Origin: an uncultured bacterium
Lineage (GTDB): Bacteria; Dictyoglomota; Dictyoglomia; Dictyoglomales; Dictyoglomaceae
Direction: 5' to 3'
Assembly (NCBI GenBank): GCA_938034905.1
Contig: CALHLF010000032.1
Location: 1 to 41,928, forward strand
DNA: 41,928 nt
This document shows positions 1 to 7,648 of this stretch, in pieces (positions within the stretch are counted from its first letter, which is position 1; the number at the start of each line of letters is the position of its first letter). Below the pieces are notes generated by a model. It was not told the origin of the DNA and ran no database searches. It saw only the letters and a program-made list of their open reading frames with translations. The position numbers and the translations under genes are program-made.

Positions 1-46
1 TTGATAAATCCCCAACCCTCGTCAAGATCTCTCTAATCTCTATCAC
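1..46 (-). CDS. Possible 5' end of a leftward gene, cut by the window edge
   Basis: On the minus strand an AGGAGG motif (about 47-52) is followed by an open frame that runs off the left edge (GTG at 46, or an unusual ATT about 8 bases after the AGGAGG). Only about 15 codons are visible, so no product can be named. A leftward promoter at 227-255 makes a leftward transcript plausible. This is a weak call: the start codon is poor and the peptide is too short to recognise. Confidence 0.2.
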   Translation of the reverse strand, partial: MIEIREILTRVGDLS

Positions 47-71
47 CTCCTAACCCTACTTCCCGTGATGG

Positions 72-94
72 AATTACACCTTCATCTTGTAATT
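72..94. repeat. Inverted repeat AATTACA-N9-TGTAATT in the leftward leader
   Basis: AATTACA at 72-78 is perfectly complementary to TGTAATT at 88-94. It lies in the leader of the putative leftward transcript, inside a 19-codon open frame (minus strand, about 130-74) that has its own AGGAGG. It could be an operator for a dimeric repressor or a small RNA hairpin. The rest of the 1-358 stretch is A+T-rich non-coding sequence apart from the two divergent promoters. Confidence 0.4.
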
Positions 95-226
95 AAAGAA
101 GTATCTTATAGAAGCTTGCATAGGTATTATCATCCTCCTAAGAAAATTTTTTGAAGAATTTAAAAATCCTTATTTTTTTCTTTATTTTTAATCACCTTTT
201 TTGTAAATAATGCAACTTTATTGTAT

Positions 227-255
227 AAAATAAAAAATATATTTTATTTTGTCAA
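227..255 (-). promoter_or_regulatory. Leftward sigma-70-type promoter
   Basis: Read on the minus strand, TTGACA (255-250) is followed by a 17-base spacer and TATTTT (232-227). The -35 is a perfect consensus and the -10 is weak. It would give a leader of roughly 170 bases before the possible gene at the left edge. Confidence 0.5.
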
Positions 256-282
256 GATTGAAATAATTTTTTACATTTCCCC

Positions 283-310
283 TTGACCCCTTGACGGGTT
301 ATGGTATAAT
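283..310 (+). promoter_or_regulatory. Promoter of the small heat-shock gene
   Basis: TTGACC at 283-288, a 16-base spacer, and a perfect TATAAT at 305-310 stand about 50 bases before the hsp20 start. I see no CIRCE element (TTAGCACTC inverted repeat), so HrcA control is not indicated. A second TTGACG at 291-296 is too close to the -10 to serve as a -35. Confidence 0.75.
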
Positions 311-358
311 ATATATAGAAAATATATATAGATAAAAAATGTTAAGGAGGTGAACAAA

Positions 359-808
359 ATGTTAAGAAGATATTGGGATCCCTTTGCAGAACTTAGAAGA
401 TTAGAAAAAGAAATTGATAGACTTTTCTCTGAATTCACATCCTTAGAACGTTTTGAAGAAAGACCTATTGGTTTTGCTCCTGCAATTGACCTTTATGAAA
501 CTCCTGAGAATTTAGTGCTCAAAGCAGAGCTTCCTGGCTTTAAACCAGAAGATGTAGATATTAGTGTTACCGAAGATCAAGTAATTCTACAAGGAGAAAC
601 AAAGGAGGAAGAAGAAGTTAAAGGAGAAAATGTATACAGAAGAGAAAGAAGATATGGGAGAATATACAGAAGAATAGATCTTCCTAAGCCTGTAATACCA
701 GATAAGACAGAAGCAGTATATAAAAATGGAATATTGACTCTTACTCTCCCAAAGGCAAAACCAGAGAAGGTAGAAGGGATCAAAATAAAGATAAGAGAAG
801 AGAAGTAA
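359..808 (+). CDS. Small heat-shock protein, Hsp20/alpha-crystallin family
   Basis: An ATP-independent holdase chaperone that binds unfolding proteins as a large cytoplasmic oligomer. The 149-residue length is typical. The alpha-crystallin domain spans about residues 35-140 and contains the family signature G-I-L-T-L-T-L-P near its end. A C-terminal I-K-I tripeptide matches the I-x-I motif that docks neighbouring subunits. The frame also opens at a GTG at 350, but that overlaps the AAGGAGG ribosome site (344-350), so the ATG at 359, eight bases downstream, is chosen. The gene has its own strong promoter and is closed by a strong hairpin, so it is probably monocistronic. Family assignment is firm; clients are unknown. 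Confidence 0.95.
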   Translation: MLRRYWDPFAELRRLEKEIDRLFSEFTSLERFEERPIGFAPAIDLYETPENLVLKAELPGFKPEDVDISVTEDQVILQGETKEEEEVKGENVYRRERRYGRIYRRIDLPKPVIPDKTEAVYKNGILTLTLPKAKPEKVEGIKIKIREEK

Positions 809-813
809 TTTTA

Positions 814-843
814 GGGGGGAGGATTTCCTCCCCCCTTTTTTTA
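814..843 (+). terminator. Rho-independent terminator after hsp20
   Basis: A ten-base G/C-rich arm at 814-823 is perfectly complementary to 826-835 and is followed by an eight-base T run. The next gene starts only about 12 bases later with no visible promoter of its own, so the following gene may depend on read-through. Confidence 0.9.
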
Positions 844-855
844 TTTAGGTGAAAG

Positions 856-2100
856 ATGAGCAAAATAAAAGATCTAAATTTGTGGGAAAGGGGAGAAAAA
901 AAGATCTATTGGGCAAAGATTCACATGCCCGTTTTAAATTCTTTAGATGAAGAATATTCTGTTAAGAAACCCTTCTTAAATAAGACTATTGGAATGTGTA
1001 TTCATTTAGAGGCAAAAACTGCGTGTTTAGCTTTGGCCTTTAAGAGAGGAGGAGCAAGGGTAGTTTGTTGTGGAAGTAATCCCTTATCCACTCAAGATGA
1101 TGTTGTGGCAAGTTTAGTGAAGGAAGGAATAGAGGTTTTTGCATGGAGAGGCGAGACAGAAGATGAATATAAAGAAAATCTTAGAGAAGTTTTAAGATTT
1201 GAGCCTGATCTTTTAATAGATGATGGTTTTGACCTTACCACAACCCTTTTAAAGGAATTCCCTCACCTTAAGGAGAAGGTCTTAGGAGTAGGAGAAGAGA
1301 CTACTACAGGAGTGATGAGGGCAAGAGCTTTATGGGAAGAAAAAGGTCTTCCCTTTCCCGTTATTGCAGTAAATAATGCAAGGGTAAAATTTTTATTTGA
1401 TAATAGATATGGAACAGGAGAATCAGTATTATCCTCTTTTATGAGAAACACTAACCTTTTAGTAGCAAGTAAAACCTTTGTGGTTTCTGGTTTTGGATGG
1501 GTAGGAAGGGGATTGGCCCATAAACTTCAAGGAATGAAGGCAAAAGTAATTATTACAGAAGTAGATCCCATAAAGGTATTAGAAGCAGTTATGGAAGGCT
1601 TTGAGGTCATGCCTATGGAGGATGCAGTAAAATTAGGAGATGTTTTTATTACAGCTACAGGAAATTGTAAAGTAATAAGAGAAGAGCATTTCCTTTCTAT
1701 GAAAGATGGAGCGATTTTAGGAAATGCAGGCCATTTTAATGTGGAAATTGATATGAAGGCTTTGGAAAAAATAGCAAGGGATAAAAGAGAGGTAAGAGAA
1801 AATATAACGGAGTATCTTCTTCCCAATGGAAGAAAAATTTATGTAATTGCAGAGGGAAGACTTTTAAACCTTGCAGGAGGAGATGGGCATCCTGTTGAAA
1901 TTATGGATTTATCCTTTGCACTTCAATATTTAGTTATGCTTTGGCTTAATAGTGAAGGCAAAAATCTTTCTAAATCTGTCTTAGATGTTCCAAAGGAGAT
2001 AGAGAGAAAAGTAGCAGAAATAAAGTTAAGAAGTATGGGAGTAAAGTGGGACTTGCTAACTGAAGAACAGGAAAAATATCTAAAGAGTTGGGAGGTTTAG
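856..2100 (+). CDS. ahcY: S-adenosylhomocysteine hydrolase family (adenosylhomocysteinase)
   Basis: Hydrolyses S-adenosylhomocysteine to adenosine and homocysteine in the methyl cycle, using bound NAD. The 414-residue chain carries the family landmarks: C-G-S-N-P-L-S-T-Q-D-D near residue 72, G-E-E-T-T-T-G at 146-152, K178 and D182-N183 equivalent to catalytic Lys and Asp-Asn of the human enzyme, a Rossmann G-F-G-W-V-G at 212-217, and a late G-H-P. The C-terminus lacks the K-x-x-x-Y tail of eukaryotic enzymes and is of the archaeal/thermophile type. In Methanocaldococcus a related enzyme prefers S-inosylhomocysteine, so the true substrate could be that. Ribosome site AGGTGA precedes ATG 856. 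It lies directly after the hsp20 terminator. Confidence 0.93.
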   Translation: MSKIKDLNLWERGEKKIYWAKIHMPVLNSLDEEYSVKKPFLNKTIGMCIHLEAKTACLALAFKRGGARVVCCGSNPLSTQDDVVASLVKEGIEVFAWRGETEDEYKENLREVLRFEPDLLIDDGFDLTTTLLKEFPHLKEKVLGVGEETTTGVMRARALWEEKGLPFPVIAVNNARVKFLFDNRYGTGESVLSSFMRNTNLLVASKTFVVSGFGWVGRGLAHKLQGMKAKVIITEVDPIKVLEAVMEGFEVMPMEDAVKLGDVFITATGNCKVIREEHFLSMKDGAILGNAGHFNVEIDMKALEKIARDKREVRENITEYLLPNGRKIYVIAEGRLLNLAGGDGHPVEIMDLSFALQYLVMLWLNSEGKNLSKSVLDVPKEIERKVAEIKLRSMGVKWDLLTEEQEKYLKSWEV

Positions 2101-2123
2101 TTATATATTTAAGAGTATTTTTA

Positions 2124-2132
2124 TGATATAAT
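2124..2132 (+). promoter_or_regulatory. Extended -10 promoter of lemA-htpX
   Basis: TG-A-TATAAT (2124-2132) is an extended -10 element. No good -35 is visible, as is usual for this class. It lies about 35 bases before the lemA start, whose ribosome site AGGAGG is at 2152-2157. Confidence 0.6.
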
Positions 2133-2165
2133 TAACTTAATTAAAAATTTTAGGAGGAAAAATAA

Positions 2166-2720
2166 ATGGGATGGATAATATTAGGGTTAATAGGATTATT
2201 AGTGATTCTTTTAATATCTATATATAATCGTCTAATAGTTTTGAGAAATAGAGTAGAGAATTCTTGGGCACAAATAGATGTTCAATTAAAGAGAAGATAT
2301 GATTTAATTCCCAATTTGGTGGATACTGTAAAGGGATATGCATCTCATGAGAAGGAACTTTTTGATAAAATTGCTAAATATAGAGCTCAAATGTTAGGGT
2401 CAAAAACCCCAGGAGAAGCTGCAGAAGCTAATGAAGGCCTCACAGGAGCATTAAAAACCCTTTTTGCTATTGCAGAAAATTATCCTGAATTGAAAGCAAA
2501 TCAAAACTTTCTGATGCTTCAAGAAGAACTTGCGGGGACAGAATCAAAAATTGCTTATGCAAGGCAATTCTATAACGATTCAGTAATGATTTATAATCAA
2601 TCTTTACAAGTTTTTCCTAATAATATAATTGCTAGTATGTTTAATTTTAAACCTAAGGAGTATTTTGAAGTAAAAGAGGGAGCAGAAAGAGAACCTGTTA
2701 AAGTAAGCTTTAAAGAATGA
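2166..2720 (+). CDS. lemA: LemA family membrane-anchored protein
   Basis: A 184-residue LemA-type protein: an N-terminal membrane helix (about residues 3-22), then the characteristic N-R-V-E-N-S-W-A-Q-I-D-V stretch and R-R-Y-D-L-I-P-N-L-V, followed by a helical bundle with the A-R-Q-F-Y-N-D-S signature. The molecular function of LemA is not settled. It is often encoded next to the HtpX membrane protease, exactly as here, where the two genes overlap by four bases (ATGA). That coupling suggests the protein works with, or is a partner of, HtpX at the membrane. Ribosome site AGGAGG lies eight bases before ATG 2166. Confidence 0.93.
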   Translation: MGWIILGLIGLLVILLISIYNRLIVLRNRVENSWAQIDVQLKRRYDLIPNLVDTVKGYASHEKELFDKIAKYRAQMLGSKTPGEAAEANEGLTGALKTLFAIAENYPELKANQNFLMLQEELAGTESKIAYARQFYNDSVMIYNQSLQVFPNNIIASMFNFKPKEYFEVKEGAEREPVKVSFKE

Positions 2721-3652
2721 AGAAATCCATTAAGCCTTTGACCTTTTATGATGCCATTGATTCCAATAAGAGGAAAACTCGATTAATAATTTTTACTATT
2801 TCTTTACTTTTGTTTATTGTAGTTTTTTCTATAGGATATTGGTTTGAGCTGGGATGGGTTTCTATCCCTATCGCATTTTTAGTAGTCTTTTTTACCAACT
2901 ATTATACTTATTATAATAGTGATAAAATAATTCTCTCTATAAGTGGGATCCGAGAGCCTACAAAAGAGGAATATCCATATTTAATAAATGTTGTAGAAGG
3001 ATTAAGCATTGCAGGGGGAATTCCAGTACCAAAGATTTTTGTTATAGATGATCCTTCTCCCAATGCCTTTGCTACAGGAAGGGATCCTCAAAATAGTGCC
3101 ATTGCGGTAACAACAGGACTCTTAGAGAAATTAAACAGGTTAGAGTTAGAAGGTGTAATTGCCCATGAAATCTCTCATATTAAACATTATGATATAAGAC
3201 TTCAAACTATCTCTGCGGTAATGGTAGGATTAATAGTAATTTTAGGAGATGCCTTAAGAAGATCCTTTTATTGGGGAAGAGGAAGTAAAAGATATAAAAA
3301 GGGTGGAGATATTATTGCCTTAATTGCAGTTTTAATAGCAATTTTATCTCCTATCTTGGCAACTCTTTTAAGATTGGCTCTTTCTCGCCAAAGGGAATAT
3401 ATGGCAGATGCTGGTTCTGCAATGCTAACCCGATATCCAGAAGGGTTAGCGTCTGCCTTAGAAAAAATTGCACGGGACCCATTGCCAGTAAAAAGGGCAA
3501 ATTCAATGACTGCACCTTTATATATAGTAAACCCATTAGATAAATCATGGGGAGAGAATCTTTTATCCACCCATCCCCCAGTAGAAGAAAGAATAAGAAG
3601 ACTAAGAATGATGGGAGAAAGATGGAGACTTTTAGAGAAGGAGGAGAGATAA
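2717..3652 (+). CDS. htpX: HtpX-like membrane zinc metalloprotease (M48)
   Basis: A 311-residue M48 protease for quality control of membrane proteins. Two membrane helices lie at about residues 23-60. The zinc site H-E-I-S-H is at 150-154 and the third ligand, E227, sits in S-R-Q-R-E-Y-M-A-D. Two further hydrophobic segments lie at 162-180 and 198-220, and the family-typical S-T-H-P-P-V-E-E-R motif near residue 284 is present. The start overlaps the lemA stop (ATGA), so the two are translationally coupled. The heat-shock gene nearby fits a protein-quality neighbourhood, but shared control is not shown. Confidence 0.95.
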   Translation: MKKSIKPLTFYDAIDSNKRKTRLIIFTISLLLFIVVFSIGYWFELGWVSIPIAFLVVFFTNYYTYYNSDKIILSISGIREPTKEEYPYLINVVEGLSIAGGIPVPKIFVIDDPSPNAFATGRDPQNSAIAVTTGLLEKLNRLELEGVIAHEISHIKHYDIRLQTISAVMVGLIVILGDALRRSFYWGRGSKRYKKGGDIIALIAVLIAILSPILATLLRLALSRQREYMADAGSAMLTRYPEGLASALEKIARDPLPVKRANSMTAPLYIVNPLDKSWGENLLSTHPPVEERIRRLRMMGERWRLLEKEER

Positions 3653-4159
3653 ATGGATGTTTTTACTGCAATTCAAAAGAGAAGATCTATAAGAAAATAT
3701 CTTCCTAAGGAAGTAGAGAGGGAAAAATTGTTAAGAATTCTTGAGGCTGCAAGATTAGCTCCTTCTGCTGCAAATAGACAGCCTTGTAGATTTGTTGTGG
3801 TAACAAATAAAGAGATTATAGAAAAATTAGTAAAGGAATGTGCCCCTCATCAACCATTTATGCTTTCTGCGCCTGTCATAATTGCAGGGTATGTTTTAGA
3901 TGCCAGCAGAGTTATGAGATGTGGTATTCCTGCTCATATTGTAGACGTTAGTATTGCACTTACTCATATTCATCTTCAGGCAGTAGAAGAAGGACTTGGT
4001 ACCTGTTGGATAGGATCCTTTGATCAAGAGAAGGCAAAGGAAGTTTTGCAACTTCCAAAGGAGGCGGTAATCGTAGAATTGATGACCTTAGGATATCCAG
4101 CAGAGAATCCAGATCCAAGACCAAGATTACCTTTAGAGGAGATTGTAAAGTTTTATTAG
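3653..4159 (+). CDS. Nitroreductase-family flavoprotein
   Basis: An FMN-binding NAD(P)H oxidoreductase of the nitroreductase fold. The N-terminal R-R-S-I-R-K-Y motif (residues about 10-16), which contacts FMN phosphate, and A-P-S-A-A-N-R-Q-P near residue 37 are typical. The 168-residue length is at the short end of the family, as in minimal thermophile and archaeal members. The ATG follows the htpX stop codon without a gap and is served by a ribosome site inside htpX (GGAGGAGAG), so it is the third gene of the lemA operon. Its last codons overlap by four bases with the convergent patatin gene. The physiological substrate cannot be read from the sequence. Confidence 0.88.
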   Translation: MDVFTAIQKRRSIRKYLPKEVEREKLLRILEAARLAPSAANRQPCRFVVVTNKEIIEKLVKECAPHQPFMLSAPVIIAGYVLDASRVMRCGIPAHIVDVSIALTHIHLQAVEEGLGTCWIGSFDQEKAKEVLQLPKEAVIVELMTLGYPAENPDPRPRLPLEEIVKFY

Positions 4160-5085
4160 AACCATAAGAACCTTCTTGATTTTTTCCTTATAAGCTCCTT
4201 TATTCGTGGGAGCTCTTTTTCTATCGCTTCTTCTCCAATTTCTATTAGTTCCTTTCCCTTATCAAAATCAAAGGTTCTGTAATTTTCTACTTTTGGATTT
4301 ATCACTATATCTGCTAACTGAATATTTCTTACTGTTATTTCCCAATTCATAATATTTATTGTTTGCATCAAAACTTCTAATAAGGAAGGATTAAATAAGG
4401 GATTTAATCTCTTTTGAATTTCTCTAAAGACTCCTGTTTGAGTTAATTTATATATTACCTTTTCAGAAAGTCTCTTCGGTTCTATGGGGATAACAGAAAA
4501 AATATTATTCTCTTTTGGTATCCAATTGGGAGGACTTTGTAGGTTTACTCCTATTATTAAATCAGGTTTTTGATATTCCTTTAATTCTTCAATGGGTAAA
4601 GGAGATAAAACTCCACCATCTATTAAAAGCTTATCTTCTAAGGGATAGGGCTGAAATATTACAGGTATAGACATGCTTCCTCTTATTGCAGGAACTACTT
4701 TCCCTCTGGTAAATATTATTTTTTTGCCTGTTATCAAGTCTACAGCTACCGTTAAAAAGAAAATTTTTAATTGATGAAATTCGATATCTCCAAGTAATTT
4801 TTCTAAGAAATTTAAAATTTTATCTCCTTTAAAAATTCCTTGAGTTGATATAGAAAAATCCAGAAATTCATAAACATCTTTTTTTGATATACTTAAAGCT
4901 ATTTCTTCTAATTCCTTTGAAGAATATCCCTTTGCATAAAGTCCTCCAATAATGGCTCCTATACTACTTCCTGAAATACAATCAATATTTATATTCTCTC
5001 TCTCCAATATCTTAAGAACTCCGATATGAGAGAGTCCCTTTGCACCACCGCTTCCCAATACAAGTCCAATTTTAATCTTTTTCAT
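4156..5085 (-). CDS. Patatin-like phospholipase (RssA/YlbK type)
   Basis: A predicted lipid acyl hydrolase with a Ser-Asp dyad. The oxyanion loop G-S-G-G-A-K-G is at residues 11-17, the nucleophile elbow G-S-S-I-G at 39-43 (S41), and the catalytic D156-G-G sits in L-I-D-G-G-V-L. The 309-residue size fits bacterial single-domain patatins. No signal peptide is seen, so it is probably cytoplasmic. The 3' end overlaps the nitroreductase gene by four bases with no room for a terminator, so antisense overlap of transcripts is likely. No clear ribosome site precedes ATG 5085. Substrate unknown. Confidence 0.9.
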   Translation of the reverse strand: MKKIKIGLVLGSGGAKGLSHIGVLKILERENINIDCISGSSIGAIIGGLYAKGYSSKELEEIALSISKKDVYEFLDFSISTQGIFKGDKILNFLEKLLGDIEFHQLKIFFLTVAVDLITGKKIIFTRGKVVPAIRGSMSIPVIFQPYPLEDKLLIDGGVLSPLPIEELKEYQKPDLIIGVNLQSPPNWIPKENNIFSVIPIEPKRLSEKVIYKLTQTGVFREIQKRLNPLFNPSLLEVLMQTINIMNWEITVRNIQLADIVINPKVENYRTFDFDKGKELIEIGEEAIEKELPRIKELIRKKSRRFLWF

Positions 5086-5112
5086 AAAGATCTCTACTTT
5101 TTTTATAAGTTA

Positions 5113-5121
5113 TGTTATACT
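5113..5121. promoter_or_regulatory. Overlapping divergent -10 elements (araC rightward, patatin leftward)
   Basis: Rightward, TG-T-TATACT (5113-5121) is an extended -10 for the AraC gene. Leftward, TATAAC occupies 5119-5114 of the same bases and could serve the patatin gene with a leader of about 22 bases. Neither has a good -35. Because the two -10 elements share bases, the promoters should exclude one another. The leftward reading is the weaker. Confidence 0.45.
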
Positions 5122-5181
5122 TTTTTAGAATATATCTTTGTGGCTTTTCTATCAATAGTGTTTAAAAAGCAGTTATGGGCA

Positions 5182-6039
5182 ATGAATGAAAATAAAAAAT
5201 ACCTAAAGGAATCCCTTCCCCATGGAGAACCTGATTTTCCCTTTTTCGTTCATGAGAATATATTTATATACAAAAATGGTGTATTTAATCCTCATTGGCA
5301 TAACGAATTTGAGATTTTATATTTAGAAAGGGGAAAGGCAAAATTTTATATTGACGGGAAAAAATTTATATTGGGAGAGAATCAATTTCTTTTTGTAAAC
5401 TGTGGTTCCATACACTCAGGGGAAGAAATAGAAAAATCCATGGCTTATGCTATAGTATTTGATTTAAGGCTCCTTTTTTCTGAGGAACCAGACTTTTGTA
5501 AGCATAAATATTTTATCCCACTTTTAGATGGAAGATATTCAGTTCCAAACTTTATTAAAGATGAGATCCTTGGAAGGGATATTTATGAAATCATAAAATT
5601 ATTTAAAATAAAACCCTATGGATATGAACTTCTTATTAAAGGATTACTTTATAGAATATTTTGGGAGATTTTTGATAAATATATTGAAAAATCTAAAAAT
5701 AAGGAACTAAGTTTAAAACTTGAAAGGATAAAGGATGTTTTGGTTTATATAGATTCAAATTATCAAAAAACTATAACCTTAGATGAACTTAGTAAGAAGG
5801 GTAATATAAGCAAGTTTTATCTATGTAGAATATTTAGAGATGTTTTACATATAAGTCCTATAGAATATATTAACAAGATTCGTGTTGAAAAGGCTACAGA
5901 ATTTTTGAGAAATACTAATATGAGTATATCTGATATTGCCTTTGAATGTGGTTTTAATAATATTAGTTATTTTATAAAGATTTTTAAAAAGTTTATGAGA
6001 ACTACCCCATTAAAGTATAGAAAAGGGCTAACTTTATAA
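5182..6039 (+). CDS. AraC-family transcriptional regulator with cupin sensor domain
   Basis: A 285-residue sugar-responsive regulator. The N-terminal cupin contains the ligand-pocket motif H-W-H-N-E-F-E-I (about residues 34-41), and the C-terminal 100 residues hold two helix-turn-helix units ending in the family signature around I-A-F-E-C-G-F-N-N and P-L-K-Y-R. The frame is open upstream to 5026, but that part is antisense to the patatin gene, so ATG 5182 is chosen. No ribosome site precedes it, which leaves the start uncertain by a few codons. It stands alone in front of the ten-gene carbohydrate operon and is its likely activator. Confidence 0.9.
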   Translation: MNENKKYLKESLPHGEPDFPFFVHENIFIYKNGVFNPHWHNEFEILYLERGKAKFYIDGKKFILGENQFLFVNCGSIHSGEEIEKSMAYAIVFDLRLLFSEEPDFCKHKYFIPLLDGRYSVPNFIKDEILGRDIYEIIKLFKIKPYGYELLIKGLLYRIFWEIFDKYIEKSKNKELSLKLERIKDVLVYIDSNYQKTITLDELSKKGNISKFYLCRIFRDVLHISPIEYINKIRVEKATEFLRNTNMSISDIAFECGFNNISYFIKIFKKFMRTTPLKYRKGLTL

Positions 6040-6249
6040 TAGGGAAACTCATCTAATTAAATTTTATTATAATTTTAACCGAAGAATATTTTCTAAAATC
6101 TAAAATCAAATTAATTTTATCTTTATTTTAATTTTTAAAACATATTTTTACTTATAACAAGATAGTTTTATTTTTTGTCAATTTTATAATAGAAGGAAAT
6201 TTCACTAATAATTAGAATATATTAAAGAAATTTTAAAGGAGGGATTTAA
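6040..6249 (+). promoter_or_regulatory. Control region of the ten-gene carbohydrate operon
   Basis: This 210-base A+T-rich gap contains TATAAT at 6185-6190 without a recognisable -35, which is the pattern expected of an activator-dependent promoter. Upstream is a tandem direct repeat TCTAAAA-TCTAAAA (6092-6105), a possible AraC-type half-site pair. Near the expected transcript start is the imperfect palindrome CTAA-TAA-TTAG (6205-6215). The 10-mer TTTATAATAG occurs at 6034-6043 and again over the -10. A ribosome site AAAGGAGGG precedes ATG 6250. Binding of the upstream AraC protein here is an inference. Confidence 0.5.
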
Positions 6250-7578
6250 ATGAAAAAATATTTAATATTTACTCTTTCTTTATTGATGTTCTTTTTTCTT
6301 ACTGCTATAATTCCAGGCTTTACTCAGAGAGTGTATTCAGTAAAAATTGGAGATTATGTCCTTAATATTGATACCCAAAAGTATAGAGGAAAAACTATAT
6401 ATATGTGGCAATTCTGGCCAGAAGAAGAGCAAAGTAGTATTCCTGGTATAAGATCAGGAAAACAAGTGAGAGAAGAGTTTGAGAAGATTACAGGAGCAAA
6501 GGTCCAAATAGTTTATACAACCTGGGAAAACTATAGACCAAAACTTAGTGCGGCAATTCTTTCTGGAAGTGGTGCAGATGTAGTTTATATAGGTGCAGGA
6601 GAAAAGCCTACATGGATGATGAAAAAGATGCTCATACCTTTAAATAAATATATCAATTTTAAAGATCAAAACTTATGGAAGGCAGTAGGATTTAGGGAAA
6701 GCACTTTAAAATTTTTCACTTGGCGGGGACAAGTTTATGCGGTAACAAATATTTATAATGATAATGTTTTTCCATATGTTCTTTATTATAACAAAGAAAA
6801 ATTTGAAATGAATGGACTTCCTGATCCTTTGGAACTTTATAAGCAGGGAAAATGGACATGGGATGCCTTTTTCTCTATTGGTTCTAAATTAACTCAAGAT
6901 ACCAATGGTGATGGCAAGATAGATCAATGGGCTTATGCTACTTGGGCGGTAGTTCAGCCTTTTCTTTATACTAATGATGTGGAGATTGTAAGATATATAG
7001 CAGGAAAGCCTGTTTTTGCCATGGACAGTCCCAAGGCATACAGGGCTTTTCAAGCTATTTATGATATGGATTCAAAATATAAAATGAGACCTGCAGATTG
7101 GTGGAATGATCCTCAGGGAAGATTTCAAAAGGGAATTACATGTATGGATTATTGGGGACCTTGGGAACTTACAGGTATGAGACAGGCTCTTGGGAAGAAA
7201 TTAGGAATAGTTCCCTTTCCTAAAGGTCCAGATGCTAAAAAGAAGAGTGCTGATATGGCTGATGATGGAGCATGGGCTATAGCTTCCTCCTCAAAGGATC
7301 CTGAACTTTCTGCTCTTTGGCTTCTTTACATGTTAATGCCTACTGATAAAGAAAAAGAAGCTATAGTAAAGAATCAAATTGAGAAGGTAGGAGGAAAGGA
7401 AAATTATGATTTACTATTGGATGCTGCTACAAGAGCTCAAATAGATCCTATTTCAGGAATTCCTGGATTTTGGGATCTTTTAAATCAAATAGACTATGCT
7501 AATCCTGCAAAATCTATAAAAGCTCTAAAGCCTAAATTTCAATCAGCAATTGATGCAATCTTAGAGGGACTTAAGTAG
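6250..7578 (+). CDS. Sugar ABC transporter solute-binding protein (family 1)
   Basis: A 442-residue periplasmic binding protein of the carbohydrate (MalE-like) class that delivers an oligosaccharide to a MalF/MalG permease pair. A signal peptide covers about residues 1-25 and has no lipobox cysteine. Family features are the N-terminal beta strand with W-Q-F-W-P, a V-V-Y-I-G-A-G strand, the Y-Y-N-K-E-K-F-E hinge segment, and D-T-N-G-D-G-K-I-D near residue 217, a calcium-loop-like stretch common in this subfamily. It is the first gene of the operon and is separated from the second binding-protein gene by a strong hairpin that may raise its expression. Ligand unknown; a beta-glucan oligosaccharide is inferred from the neighbours. 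Confidence 0.9.
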   Translation: MKKYLIFTLSLLMFFFLTAIIPGFTQRVYSVKIGDYVLNIDTQKYRGKTIYMWQFWPEEEQSSIPGIRSGKQVREEFEKITGAKVQIVYTTWENYRPKLSAAILSGSGADVVYIGAGEKPTWMMKKMLIPLNKYINFKDQNLWKAVGFRESTLKFFTWRGQVYAVTNIYNDNVFPYVLYYNKEKFEMNGLPDPLELYKQGKWTWDAFFSIGSKLTQDTNGDGKIDQWAYATWAVVQPFLYTNDVEIVRYIAGKPVFAMDSPKAYRAFQAIYDMDSKYKMRPADWWNDPQGRFQKGITCMDYWGPWELTGMRQALGKKLGIVPFPKGPDAKKKSADMADDGAWAIASSSKDPELSALWLLYMLMPTDKEKEAIVKNQIEKVGGKENYDLLLDAATRAQIDPISGIPGFWDLLNQIDYANPAKSIKALKPKFQSAIDAILEGLK

Positions 7579-7592
7579 AAATTTAGATTTTA

Positions 7593-7616
7593 TGGTCCTC
7601 CCAGTTGGGAGGACCA
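7593..7616 (+). repeat. Intercistronic hairpin after the first binding-protein gene
   Basis: Ten bases at 7593-7602 pair perfectly with 7607-7616 around the loop AGTT. It is followed by A-rich sequence, not a T run, so it is not a standard terminator on the plus strand. Such hairpins after a binding-protein gene commonly protect the upstream mRNA from 3' exonuclease and set high binding protein against low permease levels. The upstream ATG (7592) of the next reading frame lies at its base, another reason to prefer the start at 7649. Confidence 0.75.
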
Positions 7617-7648
7617 AATACAAAAAAAGTTTTAATTATGTAGGAAAG

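Noticed and set aside
240-358. CIRCE element (HrcA operator) before hsp20
   Set aside because: No TTAGCACTC inverted repeat is present between the promoter and the start codon.
5026-5181. Upstream extension of the AraC reading frame
   Set aside because: It is antisense to the patatin gene, contains the divergent promoter and encodes nothing like an AraC N-terminus; ATG 5182 is preferred.
6175-6180. TTGTCA as -35 of the sugar operon
   Set aside because: It is only four bases from the TATAAT at 6185, and no -10 stands 16-18 bases downstream.
7592-7648. Upstream extension of the giant binding protein
   Set aside because: Its ATG lies at the base of a strong hairpin and lacks a ribosome site; the signal peptide begins at the ATG at 7649.
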